A DNA stretch of 64,000 nt from positions 1,178,001 through 1,242,000 of the forward strand of contig NW_008805064.1 in assembly GCF_000004825.1 (NCBI RefSeq), in the 5' to 3' direction. The notes below the pieces were generated by a model. It saw only the letters and a list, made by a program, of their open reading frames with translations. It was not told the origin of the DNA and did not search any database. Position 1 is the first letter of the stretch, and each line of letters begins with the position of its first letter. Positions 1 through 11,528 of this stretch are shown piece by piece. Position numbers and translations under genes: made by a program. This DNA is from Heterostelium album PN500 (Eukaryota > Evosea > Eumycetozoa > Acytosteliales > Acytosteliaceae).

Positions 1-3000
1 CCTGGAACGGTGCAATGATACGTGAGTTTGCTGGAATGACAGACTTGAATCCGTTGGTACTGGAGATGCAATTGGTCGTTTGGAAAGCACAACTCACCTC
101 AACGTCGTAATCGACAATGTTAGAAATGACAATTGGGAATGTACATTCATCGTTGTAATTGAGGAAACGTGGTGGATTCTGACGAATCATCACTGGCAGC
201 GTCGAGGTGAAGAACTCTTGATTCTTACCGAACGAATCGTTGGTTGCGGCGTAAGCCATAACACGATACTTGGTCAAATTGTCTGGCAGTTTGAAATCAA
301 AGACAACCTGACCATTTTCATCGGAGAATCTATTGCTTTGGAAGGTTGCCAATGGTTTGAAGTTATCTCTCACCTTGATTTGCTTGATTGCTGGCAAACG
401 TAGCGCTTCCAAATCTTCTTTCTCATTGCCAGTGTCACCACCACCCGAGAGACGGATCACCAAGTTTATAGTATCGTCAGTGGTGATTCCATTCTCAAAG
501 AGCGTTCCCTTCTCGATTTGTTTGTTCTTGTGGAGAAGACGTTGCGATGTGAATGGCAGACCGTCTCTCTCAAGAACGACTTTGCGCACTTCATCGATGT
601 TGGCATTGAGTGGAAGTGACATCTGGATGATACGACCAGAGAGATAACGAACGGTGATGTTTACGATTGTGTCCTTTGGTTTAGTGACTTCCTCCTCTTT
701 GACATCGGGGGCACAGAACATTGTGTCATCGATCAACGAAAAACATTGATTGTTTTGGTAACCTTCATAGTAGAACAAATCAATTGGATTCCAATTGTTG
801 GTGGATTTGTTTGTAAGACTCAACAATGATTCATCGGCAACGATCAAAGTTATTTCGGCGCCGGTTACCGGTTTCTTTTGGTGATCCAAAACGCGGGTCG
901 TAATGGAGATGTCAGAGTTTGGACTTTGGAATTTACGGTATGGGAGGAATTCAATTTGAAGTTTCTTCATCTCCTTGTCGACAGAGAATTGCTTGTTGAT
1001 CGATGCACTTGTGTAACGTTCAACAATGGTATTGTTGTGATAGACACTCACTTTGCCTTCAACATAGACGGTGTAGTTGAACGATGGGAAATCTTTTTCA
1101 GTGACAACATGTTCAAATAGATATTTTCCATCCTCGAAATTGAATTGCGTTGATTTGACAATGGATTTAGACTTGCTTTGCATAATCATACCCATTCCAC
1201 ACTGAAGTTTACATGTCACTAGTAATTCGATCTTGTCACCAATCTTTGGATATTCAGAACCACTCTTTACCAACAACGCAAGATTAATTGGATATTTGTT
1301 ATCGAAAGCAGAGAAGGGGATTGATGGAATTCCAAATGTTGATTGTTGTTGTTCGAAGCTATCATTGTATTGACCCAAAGTCTTGGAGTCATTCTCTTTG
1401 AATTCCTTCTCGGCTTGAGTTTGCTCACCGAGCACAAAGATGTTGTGACTCTGTCGCTGTGGTTCTTGATCCGGACATTCATAGGTGAATTTGACGCAGT
1501 AGGCACCACGTTTGTTGAACTTGTAGGTAAAGTTGGTTGGTTCAGCTTTCGATGGTACGATCTCACCTTGGAATTCATTGACCATTGGCAAATCATCTTC
1601 CCACGGTACCATTTTGATTTCCACTTGGAACTTTCCTTCGTTGATCAACTTGCCAGAGGAATTCATTGCAACCAGCGAAGTTTGGAAGGTATCTGAGAGA
1701 TTGATAAACTCATCTCTGCATTTCGAGACACCAAAGTAACGTTGAGTACCAAGAACCTTGCAGGTGTGTGAGAATGCCTCGGATTTGTTTGTCAAATCGA
1801 TGACACTGCCACGAACCACTAGATACATCGGTGACTTTGAGTTCTCCAGAACCAAACGAAGTTGATGTCTACCGGATGGATTTGGTTTGCTCTGATAGGT
1901 ATAGGTGGCGTTGGCTTCATCACAAACATCGGGCATTGAGAATCTGTAGCCAGTTGTTGGTAGATCCGGTTGAGTTGGTGACAACGAAACACTCCAATCA
2001 ACTTTGGTGTTTGCCATCACTTCATCGTTGAAATATCTACCGCATGCTTGCACATAGAAAGGTTGTCCACATCTGACCGACGAGGAAGAACCGGCCGATG
2101 GTTTCTTCAAGTCGGATTCGACAACAAAGTCTTTTCTCTTGCATTCCAATACTTTGATGACAAAGTTCTTTGAGTGACCATCGCAGTCGATGGAAAGCGA
2201 ACAATCGCCAAGATTGGTATCGGCTGGCAGTACAAAGTTAAAGTTGAATCCACCGTTGACATTGAGAGTGGTGTGTCCTTGGTTTTGAACTTTCTTTCTG
2301 GTGTCGGTAAGCTTGTAGTTTACAATGCTCATTTGGTTGTCACCGTAGTATTCCAGTGGTGTTTGAATACCATTTTCAGTGGTAATTCTCAAGTTACCCT
2401 TGATGTAGACAGTCTCTGTTGGTCGGTAGCAACCCAGAGCATCGACGATATCCCAAATAACCTCAACCTTTTCCCTCTCCTTCTGGCAAACCGTTTGGAA
2501 GATAGTTGAGTATTTACGTTTATCAACTGTGACAGTTGCAATCAGCAAGTCGAATGACTGATCTTTTGGAATTGAAAACAAACCATCACTCAACACAACC
2601 GAACTATTTGGAGCGGCAGAAAGAGCTTCCGCTTCGGAATCCGATGATCTTTGTGAATAGACCTTCGATTTGTTGTAGTAAGTCTCAATGAATGGTGTTT
2701 TCACACGTTGTTGTGTTGAAGCATTGGTTACCCACGCGCGATAGTCCAACTTGGTTTGGTTGACGGCCACCAAGAATGGCGAGTATTGCAACAACTTGTA
2801 TGACTCCACGAGATTGCCACCGTCGGCTTTACTCGAGAATCGGAATACCAACAGATTGTGTTTGGCAGTGAATGGTGTATCACCACCAAAGAAATCAGAG
2901 AGATCCACCTTGTTGGTGACTTGTTTTCTTGGCTCGACACCGTTGATCTGAATCTCCTTGGTCAACAGCTTTGCCAGTCTTTCGTGGTCGTAGTTTTTAG

Positions 3001-5146
3001 CGTTGCTTGGATCGATACGATGCGATTCGATCTTGACATAGCTAACACCACGAGTAACCAACTTGACGATAGGTCTGGCGAGTGGATCCAAATTGAACTT
3101 CTGACTGTAGGCACTGTCCACATCGATAAAGCAATAGTCCAATGGTGTCTTGAAGTCATGACTAGAAGAAACCAACGATGTTGTTCTTGGTGAAGTGATA
3201 TTATCAACCTTTACTTTATAACTAGTATTTGGTTTAAAGTCTGCATGAATAATAAGATTGTAACCTTCAGTTCTAACCTTACTAACTTTAACCTAAAAGT
3301 ACAAATAATAATTATTAATTATATTTTAAAACTAAACCAATTCCATTTCTTAATTTGAAACTTACATTTGGTTTAAATTGCAAATGTTTATCAATATCTT
3401 CAATCAAGATTTTGTCCACTTGATTATTGAATGCAATAACTACAGATTCACCTTCGAATGAAGAATTAACCTTTGTAACACGTAAAGGTTCTGGTGTCTA
3501 GAATATATGTTTAAAGATTTCTAATTAGATAATTTCAATATATACATTTTCCAATAAAGTTTTAAACATACCTTAAAAGTTACTTCTAGATTGTTTTCAG
3601 TTACCAATGGTCCTTCAGAAGATTCCAGTGGTTCAGTAAATTGAATGGAATACTTTGTATTCATATCCAATTTATCGAGTTGTAAATAAATTGATTTGGT
3701 ATTGGATTCACTTTCATCTTTTTCTTTCTCTTCCTCCTTCTCCTTTTCTTCAGCCGACTTTTTAATTGGTGTTGGTAAAGAGTCTTTGAATAACTTACAG
3801 AGAGTTGGACTGTCGATTGGAACCACTTTGAAATTGATTGTCTTGTTGAACGGTCCTTTGATCTTGATGGCATTGCCGAGTCTGTTGAATTGGGTCAGTG
3901 GGAGTGACTGAGCGAATCGCAAGTTGATCTGTGGATCGGCAATGTCACCGTTGAACTGACCGAATATCGGATATTGGATGCTGGTTTTGAATGTCCACGA
4001 CTCACCGATCTCATCGTCACCGATCTCTGGCTCGTACTTTTTGAACACCTCCAGCAGTGGAGTGACACGATACTGCGTGGAACTGGCAAATTTCGTTTGA
4101 TACGGTTGTTTTGGATCTTCGAAGCAACAGGTGACGCCGTCGATCCAACGCCACTTGCCGCCAATCACCGCTGGTTCCACACGGAATGGAACTTGCACTT
4201 CGTCGAGAGTCGAGCACAGTGGGATGAAAGGACGATTGAATATCACCTGAATGCGGTGTACCAGCAGATTGGAACCAGTCGGTGTCTGTGAGACAATGGA
4301 GAGCGGAACACGTTTGTATTCGTCACGCTTTCCAAGCGGAGCCAACGAGAGTTGGTCGAATTGCGATTCCAAAGATGAACCGGTTTCGTGTTTCGCCTGT
4401 TCCTTTGATCTCGACCTCGTGCTCAATCTCGAAAACAAACCGGTCTTTCCAGATGCCGGTTTAGGTGAACCGGTTTTAGATTGATACAATTTGAAAGGTT
4501 CACCAGCGTTGTTATTATTACTGCTGGTATCTTGTGATTCTAATGATGGAACACGCATTAACAATTGACTTGCTTCGACTATGTCGAGTTCTGTTAGTTT
4601 GGAGAATTCAATGCCGGCACCGTCTCCCACTTGGTCGTCCAGCGCCAGTTGGAATTGAACTTGATTGTTTTTGTTGACCGCCGTGAAGAGACGATCGGTA
4701 GTAGAGTAGTTTTCAGTCTTTGGTTTCGTTTCATTGGCAATCTGTCTGCCCAGTAGGTAGAACGGCGACACGGCAACGAGAATAGTACATCCATCGACAA
4801 TCGAATTCTCTGCCATCGTCGAGAGTGACTCTAGTTGTCTACCACCGAATATCAATCTCAATTGATATGGATGCAGCAATTGTGGTGGTAGATTTGTATT
4901 ATCTATTAACATATCACCATCGTCCTCTTTATTGTCATTGCTATCGTCAGTCATTGTAACATCGGCATCGCCACTCGATGATTTTGGTTTGAGAACTTCC
5001 AAATCTTCAAAGATACTTGATGGAAGTGGAAGATGATCGGAATGCTCTCTAAACAAACGCAGCTTCAACTGGTCTACTGTTTCATCGGTATTTACATCTT
5101 CGTAGACCACTTTATAAGCATTAGTTGCAAGTAATGTAATTTTCAT
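1..5146 (-). CDS. Alpha-2-macroglobulin-like protein with two ubiquitin-like domains (3' end missing)
   Basis: Three exons are visible: 3572-5146, 3366-3497 and 1-3292. All junctions are phase 0 with GTATG/GTAAG donors and TAG acceptors; about 1,666 residues can be read and the gene runs off the left edge. Residues 1 to about 110 resemble ubiquitin split by an acidic insert (QLRLIFGGRQLE matches the ubiquitin core). Later parts match macroglobulin domains of the bacterial-type family: DYRAWVTNAS, VADESLLSLTNKS and, near the left edge, LPDNLTKYRVMAYA. A second, complete ubiquitin-like domain (bases 440-664) lies just before the segment starting VRDNF. Family members trap proteases after cleavage of a bait region. 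The thioester motif would lie beyond the edge, so it cannot be judged. There is no signal peptide, so a cytosolic location is inferred, unlike secreted relatives. The start is the first ATG of the open frame, preceded by AT-rich DNA. Confidence 0.85.
440..664 (-). other. Ubiquitin-like domain inside the alpha-2-macroglobulin gene
   Basis: The 75 codons align with ubiquitin nearly end to end. Visible matches are the LSG turn (ubiquitin LTG), DGLP (EGIP), SQRLLHKNKQIE (QQRLIFAGKQLE) and the tail LVIRLSGG (LVLRLRGG). Ubiquitin K48 and R72 have counterparts; R74 is Ser. The tail continues into GDTGNEKED and then the macroglobulin segment beginning IKVRDNF. In animal alpha-2-macroglobulins the bait region lies directly before the equivalent segment, so this domain occupies or adjoins the bait position. 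Confidence 0.85.
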
Positions 5147-5739
5147 TTTTTCTTTTTTGTTTTATAGTTTGGATTTTGTGTGTTAAAAAAGTATATATAC
5201 AAAATAGGATGGTGATGAATGAATGATGGATGATAATCAGATTTGATGATTAGTTTTTATTATTATACAAGATTAAAATCTAATAATACTCTTTAAATAA
5301 TGATAATAAATATATTTTTAAAGTGTTTATGTTTAAAAATTATATATATGAATATTATAAATATAATTTAAATTATCAGTGTTTTATTTATGTACTCATG
5401 AGTCATTAATAGATAACAATGAATTCGTGGAATTTTAAACTTTAATTTGTTAAAATTATTGGAAAAATTATCACAGAAAGCAATGTGTGTTTTAAAAATT
5501 AAAAAAGATTTTTTAAATTGATCTTTTTTTGGATCGAGCTTTTAAACCCCAATTTTCTCTATCATTTGCCAATCAATTAAAATGAGAAGATGAGAATTTG
5601 CAAATTGGTTAAAATCTGATGAAAAATTAAATGTAAATCAAAGACCATTTTTGGTGATTGATTTATTGATTAAAAAAAACAATAATTTAATTGATCAGAA
5701 ATTGTTTTTGATTGTCATAGCAATTTGTTTGATTGGTTC
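5147..5739. other. Intergenic, upstream of the alpha-2-macroglobulin gene
   Basis: AT-rich spacer between the stop of the RIP3/SIN1 gene and the start of the macroglobulin gene, both on the minus strand. It must hold the macroglobulin promoter. No convincing gene, tRNA or structured element is seen. Confidence 0.6.
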
Positions 5740-6994
5740 CTAAAATTTATTCTTCATTTTATTCTTGTTTTCTTTGATTATGAATTGAATTTTGGCAACG
5801 ATTTCCTCGGCGTCCAGTGAGTAGTACTCCGATACCTTTCCATCTTTACACCTGATACAAAAGTTGTTTGGCTTGTTGGTCATTGTGCTCACCGATGAGA
5901 TGTCGGACATCAATTGTATCGGCTTCTTCAGACGATTCGAACTGAACGTTCGCTTGATCGACGACTTCTTGTGAGGTTCGCTTCCACCGCCACCCGAATT
6001 ATTGATAAACGAATGAATGATACGATCTTGATCGATGCCCATCAACCTCTCCAAAGATATTCCAAATTTATTTACCTTTATAACTTGATATTGCTAATAA
6101 TAATAATAATAATAATAATAATACAAAAACAAAACAAGTTAATATAATTAATACAAACTAAATAGTATTGTAATAACATACTTTAAATTCACCAGCTGTA
6201 TCTGGAGTAAAGAAAAACATTGGTCCTAACAATTTTGTGATTGCTCTTGGAGCATTTCCAGAATCGGCAATAAATGAAACTGATTTTGGAATTGATGATT
6301 CTGAAAAAATGTGAAAAAAAAAAAGTAGATAGATTAGTTATATGGATAATTGATCAAGAAAGTGGAATATAATTGGATATATAATTTATATATGTTGATC
6401 AACTTACTGACACGATTATGAATTAATTTAATATCACCCATTGCCAACTCTTCGAGTGTGATCGATTCGTTGTTGACCACTTCGTTGTTCATCAACATGA
6501 ATACACAGAGATCCTCAGAGAATTTCTCTTTCTTGCAGATCAGTGTTTTGATGGAGGACAGTGTAGCGGTCGGGTTGTAGGGAACGGCAATCGAATCTTT
6601 GACACCGTTGGTGTTGTTCTGTGGCGATGACAGACGTCGTTCGTTGTGTGAGAGCGGTGCCGATGGCACGATGTGCACTCTGAAGATCGGTGGTGGCGAC
6701 AACTGCTCCTTCGTCCAATTGGTATTCTGCAGCAAAACATAGGTCTCTGCTTTGATCTTCTTCATCTCTGACGATCGCTCCAGCACGCCATAGTCATTAT
6801 CGACCGTACCATCATAATGACAAACTCTCAAATAATATGCCTTTGGATTAGTCGTTACACTAAGGAAAGAGAATGAAACATCTCCACCTGATGAACTACC
6901 ATTACCATTACTATTGTTATTACTTTGATTATCAACTCCATTTGATTGATTTGATGAAAAAGAATCATCTAATTTTGAATTTGTACATTCTTGA

Positions 6995-7028
<34 letters not shown>

Positions 7029-9795
7029 GATTGTTATTATTATTGTTATTACTATGTGTAGTATTATTACTATTGTTGTTATTATTATTATTATTATTAC
7101 TGTTATGATCTAATTTCTTCTTTTCTCTTTGACATAACTCCAAGATATCAATTATAACCTTTTCAACGGTAGAATCATCGTCGATCGATAGGTCAACCAT
7201 TGATTGTGGTTGAGTCGGTAGGAATACAATGATCTGGATGAGTCTACCTCCAAACCAAGGATATCCACTAAATACACCTACTGATTGTGCTCTTCGATGC
7301 AGACTAGACGGTCTAGCTGGATACAATCTTGGTGACTGTGGTCCACTTCTAGGTGACATCGCTGATGGTTGTTTAATAGGTGATTTAACATCTGTATTAT
7401 TACTATTTGTATTTGTACTTGTATTCGTCGTATTACTATTATTATTATTACTATTATTATTAACTATATGTTTTCCATTTGTTGTAGTTCCAGCTATATT
7501 TCCATTACTATTACTATTTATCATTGCTGCTGTTGTATTATTATTTGTTGTATTGTTGTTATTTGCTTTACTTGATAGATTGGTAGTTGAATCAAAGGTT
7601 GTTGAAGAGTTGGTAGCTGACAGTTGATCTGCTGAAGAGTAGGTATCGTCATATGATTGGCTCTCTGTCTCCATATCGTAATCTTCATAGTCGTCGTAAT
7701 AAAGATCACTATCGTTACTGGCATGCGATGGTTTCGGTACCTTCTCCTTTATAAACTGAAAAGTAGTAGTACTTGGATCTGCCTTTGTAAAAGTAATAAC
7801 TTTTGATAGATTACCATCATTCATTCCTTTATATCTATTGTTTTGTAACATCTGTTGTTGTTGTTGCTGTTGTAATTCATTAGTTGTTGTATTAGTTGTT
7901 GGAATGGCAGTAGAAGCTGTTTGTAATGGAAGTGGAACAGCCGGTGTTTTATAGACATTATACATTCTCGAGAGATCCTCTTCTTCATGTGATAGATAGG
8001 TATCTAAAGGTGATCCGTTATTCGACATATTATCATTATTATTATTATTATTATTACTATCTATTAAGTTACTATTACTATTACTATTGTTATTGTTATT
8101 ATTATTGTTGTTTAAAAGTAAATTATTTGAACTGTTATTATTATTTCCTATGGTGGTTGATATCTGTACTGGATGTGATTGATTCAATAGACTCTGATGT
8201 GAGGTGTTCAGATCGTTGAGAATGAGTGACATCATTGCATAGCCTTTCTGATTCTTGCGCTGAATGGCATCGTCATTCATGTTGTTCCTTATCTTATTCA
8301 GTGCGATGGCAGTCTGCGAGCGTTCAAAAGACAAGAAATTATCACGCTTCTCCTCCATAGATGCAGAGATCACCGTATCCTCATTCTGTTGTTGCCGCAG
8401 TAGTATATTCTTGTGAATCTGGTGGTCACTCGTTGCCATTGCTGCCATCGGTGATGGTGACATCGGTGGTGAAGATGGTGAAAAAGGTGTACAATATTCA
8501 TTATGTATAATAGTTTGATTTACATTATTATTATTATTTGAATTATTATTATTTGAACTATTATTATTATTATTATTGTTAGTTGAACTAATATTATTGT
8601 TATTATTATTATTACTACTATTAATATGATGATTACTACTATTATTATGATGATGGTTTGTAATATTAATTGATGCTGTTGATGTTACTTTTGTTGGTGT
8701 TGTTGTTGCTGTTGTAACAGTTGATGTTACTTTACTAATATGGCTATTATTGTTGTTGTTGTTATTTTTAATTAAAATAGTGTTACTACTACATGGTTCA
8801 TCGTATTCGTCATCGTTGTTATTGTTATTGTTATTGTTTTGGCGGTGGTTGTGGTTATTATCTTGTTGTTTCAAATGTTTTTCAGATTTGTCTTGGTTGA
8901 GGAATGTAAATTCACTATCTCTTTCTCTTTCTCTGTCTCTGTCTTTCTGTGAAAATGAAATAGAGTTATTGTTCAGTGGTGAAGTGGAAAGTGGTGAAAT
9001 TGCAATGTTTTTATCGATAACCGACGATGCTGATGATTCCGATAAAAACAAAGAGGATTCCGATAGACCTAGTTTTACAGAGGTGGTATGTGTTGTTGAT
9101 TTTTGTGGTGATGTCAATGGTGATTCCGATGAGGAAACTGATGAATTTTCATATATTATTTTTAAATTATTATTTGTATTGAAATTATTAAAATTATTAC
9201 AATTACTATTTAAATTGTTTTGAATATTAATATTAATGTTGTTATTATTATTATTAGAAGTATGTTGATTCGTTACTACTATTGGTGATTGCGAACTTGG
9301 TGTTCCAATGGTTGTAAAAGGTGTATGATAGGAACACGGTGAATTGTCTTGTTCAATCAATGATTCATCATCATCATAGGAATCGCCAGATGGTGATAAA
9401 TATTTATTATTTCTTTGGTCTACTATTATATTATTGTTATTATTTGTATTATTATTATTATTGTTGTTGTTGTTATAATTATTATTTTTTGAATTTTGAA
9501 TTTGTTTTAATTTTCTAATTAAATTTGAAATTGTTATATTGGTTTGTCCTGTGAAACTAATCATGGACTTGAAAGATAGTTGTTCTGGTTGTTTTAGTGA
9601 TCTATTTGCTATTCTGACTATACTGTTTAGACTTTGAGATACACAACCCATTGAATTTACAATGCAGTCGAGATGAACCAATATTTCCTCGACCTCTGAA
9701 TTCATTAGAGATCCCAAAATCTCTGTTAATTCACCAATCTGTAAGATCTTGGTACTCTGTAATATATCTTCATCTTCGAAATTTGATTCCATCAT
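5740..9795 (-). CDS. ripA: RIP3/SIN1 homologue, TORC2 subunit
   Basis: Three exons (6408-9795, 6182-6300, 5740-6093) encode 1,286 residues. From about residue 848 a CRIM domain begins (GRLIQIIVFLP) and contains YYLRVCHYDGTVDNDYG, the counterpart of the acidic-aromatic SIN1 CRIM signature. It is followed by a Ras-binding ubiquitin-like domain (near residue 1,070) and a C-terminal PH-like domain (QYQVIKVNKFGISLE). This is the SIN1 order; the D. discoideum member, RIP3, binds Ras and is part of TORC2, which controls PKB, chemotaxis and aggregation. The middle of the protein is low-complexity, with many Asn, Ser, Thr and some Gln runs. The first 105 residues look helical and free of these runs; I cannot assign them. 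The start is ATG-ATG at 9795, preceded by AT-rich DNA. The protein is longer than I recall for D. discoideum RIP3, mostly through the repeats. Confidence 0.9.
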
Positions 9796-11528
9796 TTTTC
9801 TATTATTAATATTATTATTATTAATTGTATATATATACTAAATCTAATCTAATATTATTATTTTTTTATATTATATTATTAAAACTATAAATACAAAAAA
9901 AAAAGTTAGTAAATTTAAAAATGTTGGTGGAACAAGTTGTAATTATGTTTTATATTGTTTGTTTGTTTGTTTTTCTTTTGGATTGTATGGTATTGGTTTG
10001 ATTTGGATTGGACTGATTTAGTTTGGACTGATTTGAATTGATGGTATGGTATCAGTTGATTTCTGTTATTAGATTGAATAATTATGGAATTTTTTAAACT
10101 TTATGATTAATGTTGTTTAAAGTTTATAAAGAAATTCTAATATTGGTTATTTGATTGATTGCTGTAGCTATATATGTTATAAAATACTACTAATATTTTA
10201 AACACCATACATATATATAAAAATCAACTTAATGGAAAAAGATCTAGAATTATTGACAAACTTTACAACTAACCACCAGAAATATATCAATCAAACTACA
10301 CTAGTTGGTTTTGTTTGTTTTATACTACTACTTTTTTTATTTTTATTTGATAATATTATTTTTTTATTACTTTTAATTTTATTTAATATTACAGCTATAA
10401 AATTGGAGGTGGAGTTGATTGATTTTGTTTGGTTAGGTTTGGATTGATTGATTGGTTGATGATGAAGCTTGATGTTGTGTTGTTAAATATTTAATGATGA
10501 TAAACTAAAAACATTGAATGATTGTTTGTGTGTGTTTGATTGAGGAGGGAGGTTAGTAAGTGAGTTAGTGAGTGAGTGATTGTTAATTCAAATGGTTTTG
10601 TTTTGTCAATTTATAAATAAATTATATATATTTGATGATTGATTGGTTTTCTTTCTGGTTCTACAATAAAATTAATTTTTTAAACATTGTTTTGCTTTGT
10701 TTTTTTTTTTTTTTTTTTTAATTACAACAACAAACAACAAGAAAATGTTAAGTAAAAAATAATCAACAACAACAACAACAACAACAAAATCAAACCAACA
10801 ACAACATTTGAGCTAAAAAAAAACACACACACAATCAATTAAAAAAAAAACAACTTAAACTAATAAAATAAAATTTTAAATTTATTGATTGAGATATGGA
10901 TGTGTGTGTTTAGTGTGTGTGTGTTAATTTGACCACATTGTGAGTTAAATTAAAAACACAATCATATCAATCTATCAATGCGATCAACATTCATATATGT
11001 GTTAAAGAAAAAAAAAAAAAAAAAAAAAGTCTTTATCTTGATAAAAATAACTATTAAAAATCTAAACTTGATTAATATAATTAAAAGATAAAATTAGTTT
11101 TTTGGATTGTGAGATTCTACTCTGATTATTTAAATCTAGTATATTAAGTCACTGATCATCCATCAGATATACCATGACATACCCATATGAAAGATGGTAA
11201 TGGATCTTCAATTATTCAGGCATTTCTAGAAAAGAAAAAGGTTTATTGAATCATATTTAAAAGATTTGATATTTTGGTTATTTGTTTATTTATTGAATAA
11301 AACAAAAATGATCATTAACCTTCAGAAGGTTCCGCTAAAAATGAGAAACAAAGTGAGTAGTGTGTGGAATGCTATAAATTATTTTTTGAATATTTTTGAA
11401 AAACAAACATTTCGTTCGTTTTTTTTTTTTTTTTTTTTAATTAATCATTGTTTTTCATTCTTATTTTGTTTTGTTTTAAATAATATATATATATTATTTA
11501 TATAATATAATAATATATATTACAAAGA
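9796..11528. other. Intergenic between divergent genes
   Basis: A 1.7-kb AT-rich spacer between the RIP3 gene (minus) and the mitochondrial RNA polymerase gene (plus), so it holds both promoters. It contains T and A runs of about 19-20 bases, CAA-type repeats near 10,760-10,800 and simple GTGT-type tracts. A short open frame from 10,232 with an intron-like T-rich stretch is described among the findings. No RNA gene is recognised. Confidence 0.6.

Noticed and set aside
80-1120. Several plus-strand open frames of 80-107 codons
   Set aside because: They are antisense shadows of the macroglobulin coding sequence, which is continuous and recognisable on the minus strand.
8500-9480. Long trinucleotide tracts as separate microsatellite loci
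   Set aside because: They are in frame and encode the Asn/Gln/Ser/Thr runs of RIP3, normal for dictyostelid proteins.
11140-11240. CATACCCATATG and CTGATCATCC looked like an upstream ncRNA element and snoRNA boxes
   Set aside because: The element differs from the dictyostelid consensus at two positions and no matching C and D boxes at the right spacing follow.
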